Shown one piece after another: positions 1 through 35,286 of a DNA stretch of 64,000 bases; position 1 is the first letter of the stretch; the number at the start of each line of letters is the position of its first letter. The stretch covers positions 208,466 through 272,465 of the forward strand of contig SCFE01000033.1 in NCBI GenBank assembly GCA_004352715.1. Reading direction: 5' to 3'. The translations under genes were made by a program, and so were the position numbers. The notes beneath the pieces are model-generated. The model was not told the origin of the DNA and did no database searches. It saw only the letters and a list, made by a program, of their open reading frames with translations. Origin of the DNA: Hofstenia miamia (lineage: Eukaryota > Xenacoelomorpha > Acoela).

Positions 1-208
1 TTTTTTTTCATTATAAATTTTTAGACCCATTAATCAAGTAGGATATATTGTTGAGAGGGTACTTAAATACACTAACTGAAAAAATTCGAAAATTTTGCAT
101 TCTCCTCAATTTTAAACCCCAAAAAGGCGATTCGTCGTTTGTAACAGTCATTTTTTCCAGAATTCGTCGTTTGTAATGAAGTTTCACCATTAGTATGGTA
201 CAAACGAC

Positions 209-212
<4 letters not shown>
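1..212 (-). repeat. TA-flanked ACGACGAAT repeat, partial copy cut by the window edge
   Basis: This is the reverse complement, nearly base for base, of the first 210 bases of the complete element at 25004-25834. It carries three copies of the 13-mer TTCGTCGTTTGTA or its complement (near 135, 162 and 200) and ends directly against an (AT)n run. The other end lies outside the window. The near identity to the distant copy suggests recent movement or recent homogenisation. No coding capacity is visible. Confidence 0.8.

Positions 213-254
<42 letters not shown>
211..254. repeat. (AT)n microsatellite
   Basis: An uninterrupted run of about 22 AT units borders the repeat at 1-212. The same arrangement, a TA run directly touching the TTCGTCG terminus, recurs at 6024-6060, 8543-8574 and 24979-25004. 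Confidence 0.95.
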
Positions 255-257
<3 letters not shown>

Positions 258-3200
258 TAAATTTTAATTAAATATTCTTAAATTTTTGTAAACAAATCAA
301 TAATTTAACACAAGAAATCATAATCTTCTAGAGAAACAAAAACCGCTATTGGACAAACTCCTTTTCAATGAAGGACTTAAAACGATGGAATGAATATAAA
401 AACAAGTAAAAATATATATAATTTTTTATGCTACATTATGAACAATAGTTTTGTAAAAGAAAGATTTCATAATTTCCCAGTAATTCAAAAAACATGAGTT
501 AATTAAAAAAACTTGAAGTTGACTGATGCATTTTGAAAACAAATTAAGCATAGTGCTTAATAACTACAAATATCTCTCAACATTTGATTTTTCTTTTTCA
601 ATTTTTTTAGGTTGGAGAATTCAGTTTCTCGAAGTGAATACGAATGCTTACAATACGTATATTTAAAAATTTACCAAATGTGTGTAAGCTTTGCAGAACA
701 TTCATTCACAGTTTAAATGAAAATATTGCTCTCACTACTTACAGCTGTTTTTTGTGGAACTGGCACATGGAGCCCTTGTTTTTCTAATGTGCGTTTTAAA
801 ATTTGAGCTAAATAGCTATATTGCATAATGATTTTTAAAATTAGCTAACCTGAATTGAAGCTAGGATTTGGGCCTATACTGTCGGCGAGGTTATCCGCTT
901 GTAACAGGTTTTTAGTATCACTCAAACTATTGATAGAACGTTCTAAAAATGTCTCTATAAATGCATATTCATTAAATTAGCATAGCATTGTGTAATAAAC
1001 ATTTTCATAATTATTATTGGAGAATTGCTAAAAACTTGCAACCAATTTAAAAATTGAATTTGCAAATTGATTTACAAGGAAATATATTTTTGAAACTAAA
1101 GATTATAGCGTAAAATGACAATATGAAATGTTATTGACATTTAAGTAATGAATTTTACTACTTGCAATGTTTTCTTGGTGATTAAAATTAGGTCAATCAT
1201 TACAATTCGGGCTGTATAAAGCTTCCTTCAGAGCAGAAATATATTTTTTGAAAAAATACAATAAAGAGCAGCTGAGCTTCAAACAATGATTAAACACATG
1301 AGTAACTGACAAAACTTCCGTTCACATATTTATAGTAATCACAAAATAATGATTTAACAAGCCATGTAGTCCAAGTAACTTCAATGAAATGAATGTACAG
1401 CATTGGGCCACGTTGAAAAAGACCTCGTCTGTTTTAGGCCTCGGTTCCACTATGCAATCCGTCACTTGAGATCGTCTCATGTGACTAAATTGCACAATGT
1501 AACCACCAACTTGAGATGTTCTTGCCGGTAATCACATCAATGTGCTCAAAGTGCATCATTGCATCGACAGGCAAAATCTTTCATTTTGTCATATTCAAAT
1601 AATATCATCCATACTTCATAATCATTAAACTCATGAGAAAAATGCTGGGAAATCTATGAGAAATTGTGTGAAATTTGTTTAATTGAACTCAAGAAAATAA
1701 CTGCAACGATCCATCAGATAGACCTGAATGTTACAGAAATATCTATTGTGATTAGTGTGTTCAACTAAATCAAAAGCCAGATGAAAAACACCAAAATTAG
1801 AGGTGAAAATGACAAGAAGAGCGAATGCAGAGAAGAAATGAAATTGCATTTAGATAGAATGCCGAATGTAGATATAACGGAGTGGAATTAGACGATAAAA
1901 AGATTATTAGTATATATATGGAGCTTCATAAATGGAGGTGGCCTCAAATAAGGCTCAAAAAATATTTAAAACAATTAAATGTACAATAGTTGCAATTTAT
2001 AAGTTTTAATAATATCGGCAAGCTATTGAGTAAATTTCACTAAATGTAGGAAATTTTGTGTTGTAATTTTATTAACTTTTTAGCCTATTAGACGTCATTT
2101 TATTCGGTTTAATTTTTTGTGTTCTGTATTGTAGAGTCACTCGGGGCCTTTGTTTATTTTTTATTCGATTTTAGGCACTCTCCAATTAATTTGGTGCTAT
2201 TTAATTTAGTGATTTTATTAATTTGTGATCTTTTTGAACTTACGTTTCGAATTTAGTAATTGTCCCCTCGAGCTATAGATTACATGTAATTGCTCATTTA
2301 ATTTGTGAGGGAAACAAGCTAACTTTTGTAAAACGGTAAATATTTACCTTCTCTTGTAATAAATAGGGAACTCAATGTTATCAAACGTCAAATAAATTCC
2401 GTTCTCGTTGGATAAAGTTTGCTCTTTCATTATTTTCTTATCTACTAACCTTTTTAGCTTTGGTATGAATTTTCTAATAATGCAATTGTAAGATCCGGCG
2501 ATAATGTGGGAGGAACTCCGCTATGCTGGGGCGATAACTCGCCCCTTGACAGATGTGAGCCCATATTGTGGTCGCTTTAGGCTATGTATAGGCATAGGCA
2601 ATAAAAGAACTACTACATCTATTGATCAAACCAGCACATACTATCACACAATGCGAATACTATGCCGTTGGCGTACACGAATACGTGGTAATTACACGTC
2701 ATTTAATATCTTTATTTCATGAGCTGAGATGATAAACACAGAGCTAAATTTGTTTTATTGAGCTAGAAATTACAACTTGAGACGCACGATTAGCACGTTG
2801 GAATGTAAGGATGGATTCTAATGACTTGGCTTTGGTGAGATGCCGTGTGAATTGGTTGCTACTTGAAATGCCGTCTTGGAATTACTTTTTTCTACAATGA
2901 AATTGGCGAACTACCAATCTTCATTTGTTTTGTTAGAGCACGGGTTGCTCTTGGCGATGGTAATCTTCCGCAACCTTCATATCGCTTGAGCTGCTAGACG
3001 CATCCCGCGATTCTACAGTATATTCAAGGAGGTTAATTAACAACATCCATATTTTTGTCTTATACAAATTGTGTCAATTTAAGCATTAACTTTCACATTA
3101 AATTATTATTTGGTTTGTATAATTTAACATTAAAGTTAATGCTATTCTTTCCAGAGTAATTTTATACAATCTTTGATGATTTTTGAGAAAATATTTAAAT

Positions 3201-4597
3201 GATATATTTCTCAAATCAATATTGATATCTTTGATGATTTTTGAGAAAATATTTAAATGATATATTTCTCAAATCAATATTGATACCACCGCAGTACATG
3301 ATTGTATTATTTCACTTAGGGTTTCAACCTTTCTGACTTTCTTCACCTGTTTGAGTTAGTTTAGAAAAACCAATTTCTAAAATTCTGAATTTTAGTCAAG
3401 TACGATTTTTCAGTACGACATGAGAGCGCATCTAAATTTATAATTTGGTCTAGAAAAATTGTTCGAAAATGTAATGTATAATAATTTTAACATTATGCAG
3501 ATTAGGCATAATTAGCCATCACGTCGTATATAAACATATATTGACTTGCAAGCGTCGAAAACTGCTCCTCAAAATATTCTTTATTGCAAAACTATGAAAG
3601 AATATATTGGAAGGATGCTTTTATAACACGAAGCATATAGTAACATCACTCAACTGACCATGTTTGAATGATGTATTGAGTATCACCTTTAAAATACGAG
3701 CTCAGTATTTTTGTAGGTGACTGGTTTTTTGGCAAGTTTAATAACTCCTATGAAGACCAAAATTTGTCAGATAGTAGCTTCTAGAAATGACTTTTAGCCA
3801 ACATTTTTCTATCCGAAAAAAATAGTTCCGTTAACTAGAAAAATTATCCCGGCGCTGTAACTTTTTAGAATAGCTTCTGAGAAAGATTCTAATTCTCAAT
3901 ATATTGTTAAACAACCTGAATTGACCACCTCAGTTCATTGAATATATCTTTCATCGGATTTCCAAACTCTACTTAATGAATTAAATTATTGTACTCAGAG
4001 TAGGTAAGAATGATTAGTCACCATCCAACCTAGATCTTACAGGTTTTTCACCGAAGAATTTTAATCGAGTCTCGTTGAGATGAGACCGACACTTACTTTT
4101 TCGAGACCAAAATTACCTAAATGAAAACTTCTCGCATTTTGTGCACACATTTCATCAACCGAGTATTTTAAGTTGTAAACATTAACAATGATTTTTTGCT
4201 ATAGCGTGCATATTAATCTATTTGAAATAATTTCAGGTACCCCTTAATTGCTTTTGTCGATCATAATCTGCGAAATCTGAAGAATCGTTCATATTAATTT
4301 CAATTACTTTTTTGTATATGTAAACTTAATGGTCAAATTTCAATTTGTCAAATTTTAAAATTTAAAAAAATATTTTAATAGTGTTAAAACATTTTAAGAA
4401 AAATTATTTTGGGAATTATTTCTAAGTAAAACAATTAATTTTTATACAGAGGAGTAGGGACACAATTTTCTAAATTTTATAAGTATTTTAATGAACTAAA
4501 GTTTTGCTTCTATTTAGTTTGTTTTTTAAAAAATTGTTGCGTTAAAAGTTAAGATATTGAGGTATTTTAGCTTTGCGTACGTGCAGTATGTAAAAAG
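255..4597. other. Gene-free DNA upstream of YAP
   Basis: AT-rich sequence without a convincing exon. A short open frame near 2504-2722 lies in a more GC-balanced patch (about 2460-2950) that may be an old mobile-element remnant, but no known protein is recognisable. A 58-bp tandem duplication lies at 3169-3284. No promoter elements can be assigned. In-frame TAG at 4568-4570 directly precedes the YAP leader and doubles as an AG that could act as a cis- or trans-splice acceptor for the first coding exon. Confidence 0.5.
3169..3284. repeat. Two tandem copies of a 58-bp unit
   Basis: The unit beginning ATCTTTGATGATTTTTGAG occurs twice in immediate succession with no visible differences. Each unit contains an inverted repeat (TTTGAGAAA ... 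TTTCTCAAA) able to fold into a hairpin. Just upstream, AGCATTAACTTT (about 3080) and its complement (about 3132) form another pair of arms, so the block 3080-3290 may be one foldback element. Confidence 0.85.
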
Positions 4598-27270
<22,673 letters not shown>

Positions 27271-27955
27271 ATTTGCATTGTTTTTCGCCAATCACTTTCA
27301 CTCAGGTCATCAGTACTTCAGGAGATCACTTTAACTTCATCAGCAGCTAGTTTCCTAATTTTTTGTTTTAGCTAGGTTTTTATTGCATTATATTTGTAGT
27401 GTTTTTTACACATTTGTATATATAGCTTCAGGAGTTGTGTAATTTATTTCTTAAAGAAATGGATTACGTTTTCAAAAAGTGGTGCTTATCGTAAATATTT
27501 AAATCAAGTTTTATATTGGGTGTCAGGCTGACATTTGTGATGGTTGATGTTTGTAAATATTTTGCTAGTGTTAAGCCTACACCACTGCATTAATTCCGCT
27601 TTTTTATATTTTAGTTGATGTTCTAATTTTTTTTTGGGAAAAGTGAACGTTGCATCGTTTAGTTGGTATAAGTGTTGGCTGTTGTGCAGTTTTGGACTCC
27701 CTTTGGACTGTTGTTTTCACTATGTATGCATCGAAAGTGTCTTAGACGGACTTGATTGGAATTATTTCGAATGGAAAACATGTTTTCACATGTTGAATTT
27801 AGAATTTGTTTATTGAATCATTCTGGATTTTAATGATAGGATTTGTATTGCATAATTTAGAAATATGTAGCAATATATTGTTCTAGTGTCTCGAGAATAA
27901 TCTTGACTGGGAAGCTAAATCTGTTTTAATTACCATATGCAATCAAATAATTCAT
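27271..27955 (+). other. YAP 3' flank, probable 3' UTR
   Basis: T-rich sequence after the stop. I did not find an unambiguous AATAAA in the first 600 bases, so the transcript end is not placed. The 60-codon frame at 27634-27816 has no recognised relatives. Confidence 0.4.
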
Positions 27956-29335
27956 ATGTACTGTCATATAATAAAACTTTTTAATACATGTCCAAGCAAA
28001 GGATATTTTCCTGACAACTTAAACCGAGCAATAGTTGTTTTTGTTCGAAAGTCTAAACCAAGGGTAAATGGTGTACTAACCTATAGACATTTCGGACCTA
28101 TAAGTGTATCGCCTGTGCTAGCCAAGCTATTAGAGAAACGTATTCTTAAGCGCTTAAACACAAGATTTAACAAACAATATGGATTTGTAAAAGGAATCAA
28201 TACAGAAATTGGACTCGTTCATATTGTTGAACACATAGAGAAAGCATGGACGAGGAATAATTCAACACAATTGATAAGCTTCGACTTCTCAGCGGCATTC
28301 GATAAGGCTCCTCCTCGAACCATAGTTAAGAATCTAAAGGGAAGACAACCCTATAATCCTCCTTACATCATAGCAATTATTGAAAGCCGTCATAAGTTAA
28401 AAGTATCTGGATATAAACGCTACACCGAATTGTCGAACCCAACAAGGGGGTATCTTTAGCCCACTGTAAGGAAATATTTTAATAGATGGGGCTCTCTATG
28501 CTTAATAAAAAGGTAAGGCCATTGGATGTGCTGACGATCAAACTACGATGTTCACAGAATATAGGCATGACCCCATAACTGAATTACGAACTATGGTTGA
28601 AGATGCAGCTGAAAGTCTTCATGAGTGGGCCAGTAACCAAGGTCTAACTTTGAATATGGGCAAAACTCAATCCTGTCATTTTACAAGACGAAAAGATGCT
28701 ATCAGTTGTATTAAAAGTGGCAATAATCTAATAACCTCGGCTGACGTTACAATTCTAGGATTGACATTAGACTCCATACTTTAATTCAGTCGACATATAA
28801 AGAACAAACTCGAATCTATGATGAGCCGTAGGACTTTTGGTGCAGGCTCTATCAATGTATAAAGTTATTATTCCTAAAATAGGTTATGGCGTGAAAATCT
28901 GGATGAGTGCTCTCCCTAAGAAATCAAATCAGAAATCCCTGAGATCATTACAAGGATTATATAATGTAAGAATATGCAAAGCCTTCAGCAACACAGGCAG
29001 GAAATAATTACTTTTTCTTTCTGGAGAATTCGACATTGTAGACCAATTATCAGCTCTTGCTGAAGGGTAAACTCTAAAACGACATACAAACTTAGAAATA
29101 TTACGCAGGAAATATCATCAAAATTCGAAGTTTTATTACGAGGCATAGTCACATTTCCCTATAGAGATTGCATCAACCCTCACTCAAATCACCATCTAAG
29201 TAAAATATCAGAGGTCTCACCATTCTGTAGTAAACGATGTCACGAAATTCAAATCATTTACCATATTGTATTTGGATGTCCACGATATAACGCAAGACGA
29301 CTGAATTTAGTCGATAAATGTTAGAAGAATGCGAT
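27956..29335 (+). pseudogene. Non-LTR retrotransposon reverse transcriptase, I/R1/Jockey-like, dead
   Basis: Fragments in order: GYFPDNLNRAIVVFV, PISVSPVLAKLLEKRILKRL, QYGFVKGINTEIGLVHIVEH and SFDFSAAFDKAPP (fingers and first catalytic Asp box); GCADDQTTMF at about 28526-28555 (the usual F/YADD box with Cys at the aromatic position); LHEWASNQGLTLNMGKTQ; and a C-terminal CCHC-like knuckle, CSKRCHEIQIIYHIVFGCPR (about 29230-29290). Stops and frameshifts separate the parts. The C-terminal knuckle is typical of the I, R1 and Jockey groups. Endonuclease and ORF1 are absent, so this is a 5'-truncated insertion downstream of YAP. Confidence 0.8.
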
Positions 29336-30162
29336 ACCTTTTACTTCTACTCAGATTTCTTAAGAAAATAAAAATGAATTTCATCTCCCCATATGGTTAA
29401 TTTAGTTAATTACCCCCTTTTCAATCATTCTTTATCGTCTGAACTAGAAATATCCTTCAATTGGAGAGTTTTTTTTTACTTGTTTTAATGACGATTCCTT
29501 TATCGTGCTATATTTATAGCTTTTCAAAATTTATATATATATTTGTGTAAGCATACTGAGCTTTCTAATATTATTTGAATGTACGACAGTCTTAAATATC
29601 GATTTCGATTTACCATAATCGTCAGTTTAAAAAATATGCGGTAAATAAGTTTACAATAAACTACACTAAATATAAATGATCTTATTACATTCACTTAGAA
29701 TAAGTTTAAGGTCATCATGCTTTGTTGTCGATTTAATAATTTACCCTTTGTTGTTTCTTTTATATATATAGTGCCTCTGCTATTTTCGGCTGAACAGTTG
29801 TTAGTAAAATTTTAAACTGATCTTCCTTAGTTTGATGGTGAGAAATTCAAGAAAAAAGTGAGAAATCTGAATACAAAAGTAACATTTATTAAGATCACCC
29901 CGATTTTTACTTCTTTTAAAACAAAAGATATGTTTAATAACTAAGAGAATATTCCAAAAAACTTAGTTTCTTCCCTAGTCTATAAATATACATTTAATGT
30001 TTGCGATAAATCATTAATCATTGAAACTAAGCGACATCTGGGAATAAGATCTAATGAGCACTTAAGAGATCATCTGAATTCAGACATTTTTTTTCCATCA
30101 CATTCAAATAATATTAGAAAGCGCAGTATGCTTACACATAAATATATATATATATATTTGAT
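29336..30162. other. AT-rich spacer, nothing recognised
   Basis: No coding frame of note. Short TA runs at about 29526 and 30142. Confidence 0.5.
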
Positions 30163-30720
30163 GGTCTGATTTTTTCTAAGAAATTTTTTGTTTACATCTG
30201 TGTAAATTATGTTGGCATAGTTGAAATGACTAAATAGAAGAGTATGAAGTAATTGAATTGTTTTTCAAAATTTTAATGTGAATCAAAAATAATTTCAAGG
30301 TATTCAAAAGCCTCATTTTGCTTTATATGAATGACGTTAAGCTTAAGTTTATTTTGTGAAGTATCAGTGGATGCAGAATTTAACTCAACAAAGCAGGATT
30401 GAGTTTTTAATGGTTTCTTAGTTTTGAAGAAATGCGGAAGTACAATATTTTTCTAGAGTTTGAATAGCTTTTTGGGGACAATTATTAGAAATAAATAATA
30501 TTGTATCATCTACATATTGTATAGTGCAACATGTTAAATCGGTCAAATCATTTATGTAAATATTAAATAAGGGACTGAAATAGATCTCCTGCGACTCCAT
30601 TTTTAGTACAAACCTAACTGAAAAGGTATCATTAAGTTTTACTCGTTATACAAATAACTAGAAATGAGACATACGCTGTCAATCTAGAAATTTAATTTTT
30701 TTGTTGTAATATGTTATGAT
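30163..30720 (-). pseudogene. CR1/L2/Jockey-like reverse transcriptase fragment, copy A
   Basis: On the minus strand: SSYLYNE, then FSPLFNIYINDL, TIQYVDDTILF (catalytic YVDD box) and, after a break, SHFNYANIIYTDVNKKFLRK from the thumb region. It is a direct repeat of copy B at 32430-33060. No intact frame longer than 60 codons. Confidence 0.75.
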
Positions 30721-32429
30721 ATTTTATTCAAGAGGCAGTCTAGGGCTGTCTCGTATATCTTGATTTATTATATAGATGGCAAGATGAAATATTTTACTTA
30801 GTGAAATGTCTTGTAATCGCAGAGCTACATTTATGGTTCTGTATTATTTCATGGCGTTGTAGACGAACAAAATGGAATTTAATGCTCGGATAATTTTCGT
30901 AAGATATTTACAATTAAAGAGGTGAACACAAAAATTCAAAATTGTGGTAACGATATTTTAATAATTTGATTCAAATATTTGGAAAGCTATTCTAATAAAA
31001 TATTACTTCAGGCACATATATTCGTATCATTAACAAAGGTAAGCAAAAGAACAATGATCTGATTGGGAATGAATCAAAATTGTAATTAGATTTACACAAA
31101 CCGAAATTTAGATTGGCATAATGATCACTTTTCCTGAAAATCTAAAATCTAGGTGAAATGGCCTATTTTTCATGAATATGCCATAAACTAACGTTTTTTA
31201 CAAAAAATATATAACTCTTTTGCAATGTCGTTTACTAGATTGCTGATTTAAAAAAAAACAATTTTTGTTGTGCTAATGACTGATATCTTATTGAAAATGG
31301 TTTCGCGCAGAAAGCCCGTGTTTATGGGAAGATCGAACTTGCAAGAAACAAGTTGAAACTGGTTTTTGGGCTGGAAAGTTTTGACGCATTCAGTTTATAT
31401 ATAATTTTATCATATTTGAACCTTTCCGAAACTGAAAGAAGGTATGAAAGGCAAATGATGCTGAAATTTGTGAGATTTATTTGTGATTTGAATGTCAAGA
31501 TTCGTTTGTTGAACAACGGTATTCAAAAACTGTTTCAAAGGTGGGAAAGTAAGATCCACATAGATGTTTGTAAACTTTTACATTTTATTATTTTTTGGCA
31601 TCGCATAAAATACAGTAAATTTCATAATGGTTTTTTAACGAATTTTGTAAACAAATGTGCTAGAGTTATTGACTAGCCCTTGTATATTCCAACACATTTA
31701 TCAAATATCCATTGATTGCTTTACTTTTTAAAGAGTTTTTTTAACAGTGATTCAGCATCACAATCAACTTGGTTTTCTGGTTTGATCACTTCAGGGGCTG
31801 TCGTAGATCGTATATGGCAATCACGATAAGCAATTGCTTTTCGAATAGGGCTATGAGAGGTTTTATAGTGCGGTGATGTTGCCGCCATGTGCTTTGCCCT
31901 TTTCTAGAAGTTCCATACTGGGCGACAACTTTTTCTTACGATCTCGTTTTTTTCATTGCCATTCTTTAAAAGCTTCCACTGTTTTTAGAAACTCTTGCTT
32001 AAATTGTTTTGTTTGCTTCATTTGATTTGAATTACGAGCCCATTTCCACTTTGCATTCATTTCCGCGGGAAGAAATTCCACTTTCGTGAAATCCATTAGC
32101 TGAAACGGCATTTTGTTCTGAATTAGTGGGGACCTGAAGGATGAAACCACTCGATTTTACCCGATTGTTCAACTTGGAAAAGTTCGATTCACAACCAAGG
32201 AGCATGTTGCAGCTTTGTTAGATTTAAGATTCCATTTATTAATTTGTCCCAACAAAAATATGATTTTTAGCACTTGTCTTAACCATATTTGTGAAAAATG
32301 GTCTATTTCGGCTCAAAATTGTTATATATAAACATTGTGGATCTAGAAATAAGTTTGAGATTTCTCTATTTTTAATTCTTATTAAAGCTATGATTATTCA
32401 TTGCTAATTTGATGCCCAATTTATTTGCA
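30721..32429. other. Spacer between two retrotransposon copies
   Basis: Contains a 107-codon plus-strand frame (31353-31676, starts MKLVFGLESFDAF) and a minus-strand frame near 31953-32150 with a Lys/Trp-rich segment (EMNAKWKWARNSNQMKQT). Neither is recognised and neither has a clear gene structure. They could be remnants of the same retrotransposon or of a retrocopy. Confidence 0.35.
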
Positions 32430-33579
32430 CCAGATTTTTTCTAAGAAATTTTTTGTTTATATCTGTGTAAATTATGTTGGCATAGTTGAAATGACTAAAT
32501 AGTAGAGTATGAAGCAAATGAATTTTCGCTTCAGTCGGGAGTTTTTGAAAAATTAATTTAATTCCTTAAATCGATATTCCAGTTTTCTAATATGATATTT
32601 GTCTTTCAAAATTTTAATGTGAATCAAAAATAATTTCAAGGTATTCAAAAGACTCAATTTGCTATATATAAATGACTTTAAACTTAAGTTTATTTTGTGA
32701 AGTATCAGCGGATGCAGAATTTAACTTAGCAACGCAGAATTGAGGTTTTAATGGATTCACTCTTAGTTTTAAAGAAGTGAGGAAGTACAATATTTTTCTA
32801 GAGTTTGAATAACTTTTTGGGGACAATTATTAGAAATAAATAATATTGTATCATCTACATATTGCATAGTGCAACATGTTAAATCGGACAAATCATTTAT
32901 GTAAATATTAAATAAGGGACCGAAATAGATCTTCTGCGACTCTATTTTAGTACAAACCCAACTGAAAAGGTATCATTAAGCTTTACTCGTTATACAAATA
33001 ACTAGAAATAAGACATATGCTGTCATTGGAAAAACCTAGAAATTTAATTTTTTTGTTGTAATATACTATGATCAGTCTAATAGAATGCTTTCGAAAGTTT
33101 AAGCGAGCTACTGCTGAGTATTCGTTATCTATCTTTTTTCTATATTTTTCAATAGTTTTTATTAGAGCATCGCTGGTAGAAATACATTTGCTTAAACCAT
33201 ATTGTGTTTTGGAGGAAGGAACATTTTACAAACATGCTCATTATTTTCATTAAAAAGAATTACATGTAGTTCAAATACTTTGCTGCTTGGAGAAGTGATT
33301 GAAATAGGTATAGAAATTAAGCAATCTCCGGAATCGTCTTTTTTAAATAGTGGCGTTATATTTGCCAATTTTAACTCGTCTGGAAAAAGGAAATGGCTTC
33401 TACATGCACTTAAGATGTCAAATTTTGGTTCAGCTATTAAGTCGGCTGTGAGTTCTAGGAGCCAAGTTTGTATCAGAGAAGGTACTTTGTATATGTTTTT
33501 TAAGCAATGTATCTACTTTATGATTTCACATTTAGTTGCAAAACAAAAGAAGAAAGAGGGTGGAGTTGATTTAGTTTAG
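32430..33579 (-). pseudogene. CR1/L2/Jockey-like reverse transcriptase fragment, copy B (longest)
   Basis: Minus-strand order from the high-coordinate end: FLFPDELKLANITPLFKKDD and a degraded PISI..SPSSKVFE block (about 33290-33450); QYGLSKCISTSDALIKTIEK (about 33150-33210); a corrupted catalytic box where DFSKAFDS reads NFRKHS; FLGFSNDSICLISSYLYN; then the region shared with copy A including the YVDD box and thumb. Stops and small indels throughout. Confidence 0.75.
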
Positions 33580-35286
33580 CAAAAAGGTACATTCATGCTA
33601 TTGCAGTTTCTAAAATTTGGAAAACTTCATTGAAGGCATTGCAAATTTGTTTTTTATTAGTAATGGATATATCTTTATATTACATTTTTCTATTTTTTCA
33701 GTTTCCATGTTTTGCTATTTAATAAATTGTTAATATATTCCTATTTATTTTTTTGGGATGAAAGATTTTGATACTCTGGGCGTGATTAATTATTACTTTA
33801 TTATTTGCTTTCCTTATAGCAACATTGCATAAATTTCGTTCAACTTAATACGCATTTTGATTTTTTTTTATTTGAAAATGGATGTAATTTTTCCACTTTT
33901 GTTTTTTTGTTCGATTAAATCAATGCATTTGGAATCAATCCAACCTTTTTGAAAAATTCGGATATTTTTAGCATTCGAATGAGAGAATACATTTTTCTGG
34001 GCAACATATATTCAAACAGAAATGCAAGTTTTTATAAAATTTAATAGCTTTTCACTAAGTGCTAATGATGAACATGTAGAATTCCAGTTCTCGTTTGTTA
34101 ATGCTGTCGAAGTTTTGGCATTCTGTTGATTTGTTCGGATTGATTTTCAAGATTTAGTAGGTTTACCTACTTTTAGTATATTCGAATAAGTAACTATAAG
34201 ACAGTGATCTAAGTATGGAAATTCAAAACAAATATAATTATAAGACGAAGCATTTCTGATATCATGAAATAGGCAATGAGTGTTACCTTCGAATCATTAA
34301 TAGCACTTGTACTAGTTGAAATGAATTCTAACTGTAAGTAATATAAAGAATAATGTTTAATTTTGATCTTTGAATTGAGACTAATCTGAATTGCTAACTC
34401 AATCCGTTTTTAAAGAATGAGGTTTTCAATATTTGAATTTTCATTTGGTTGCAAGGTTCGGATTCAACTTTTTGAGAATGCTGCTCGGCACAATATTATG
34501 TCTGTGTACATGAAACTATTTACCCAAACTAATAACAATAATAAACATGTTACATCCTAGGGCTAATGCCCCAATGTTTTTCAACATTAAACATAATCAA
34601 TACAGAAGTTTTTTCATCTTATTGAATCTTTATTAACGGAATTTCACATTCGCAACAATATTCCCAATATGCTCAAAAAATTATTAGATAAGATAAAATA
34701 TGATAGTCTTTATTTGGTCATTTTTTATAGCAATGAAACACTGATAAATTAGCGAAATGGAGTCATGAAATGCAAAAACTGCGAAAAAAGGTATGAAATA
34801 TTTACAGTAGGCTTCGAAACAAATAAATAGTGCTGCACATACTATGGATCAATTGTTAATGCCGAGAAATTGTATAATGACTGTTATAAAACTTAAATCC
34901 TAACCAAGATCTTCCGGATATGAATTTTTGCTGGAGTATGAAAGATTTCAACTTCTTGAATTTTCTAAATTTGTGAATGCTTCTTAAACCTTTTGGTAAT
35001 AGACTTCAGTTGTAAATTGCATTCTTTATAAACGATTGGCCTATAATTCTATTATTGAATTACTGCATGAAAAGCTTCTTGATCTTTCATTTTGATTGAG
35101 GCAATGTATTGGAAATGAAATTTCGTGGTAGAGTGGTATTTTGTTAATTATTTTTAATAAAGTAATTCATCCATAGCCTGTAAGAATTGTTACTTTTTGT
35201 ACTGTATGTTGATTTGTAGATTGGTAACTTTTTTGTAATTTATGACGCTATTCAGATAAATTATCAGTTATTGAATTGTAAACATT
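33580..35286. other. AT-rich spacer, nothing recognised
   Basis: No gene seen. A GATAAGATAAAATATGATAG stretch at about 34688 resembles a retrotransposon tail. Confidence 0.45.

Noticed and set aside
1380-1680. GC-balanced patch with GTCACTTGAGATCGTCTC
   Set aside because: Possibly an old transposon, but I found no termini, frame or family to support a call.
31953-32150. Minus-strand coding exon (EMNAKWKWARNSNQ)
   Set aside because: Lysine- and tryptophan-rich reading with stops on both sides, no splice context and no recognised relatives.
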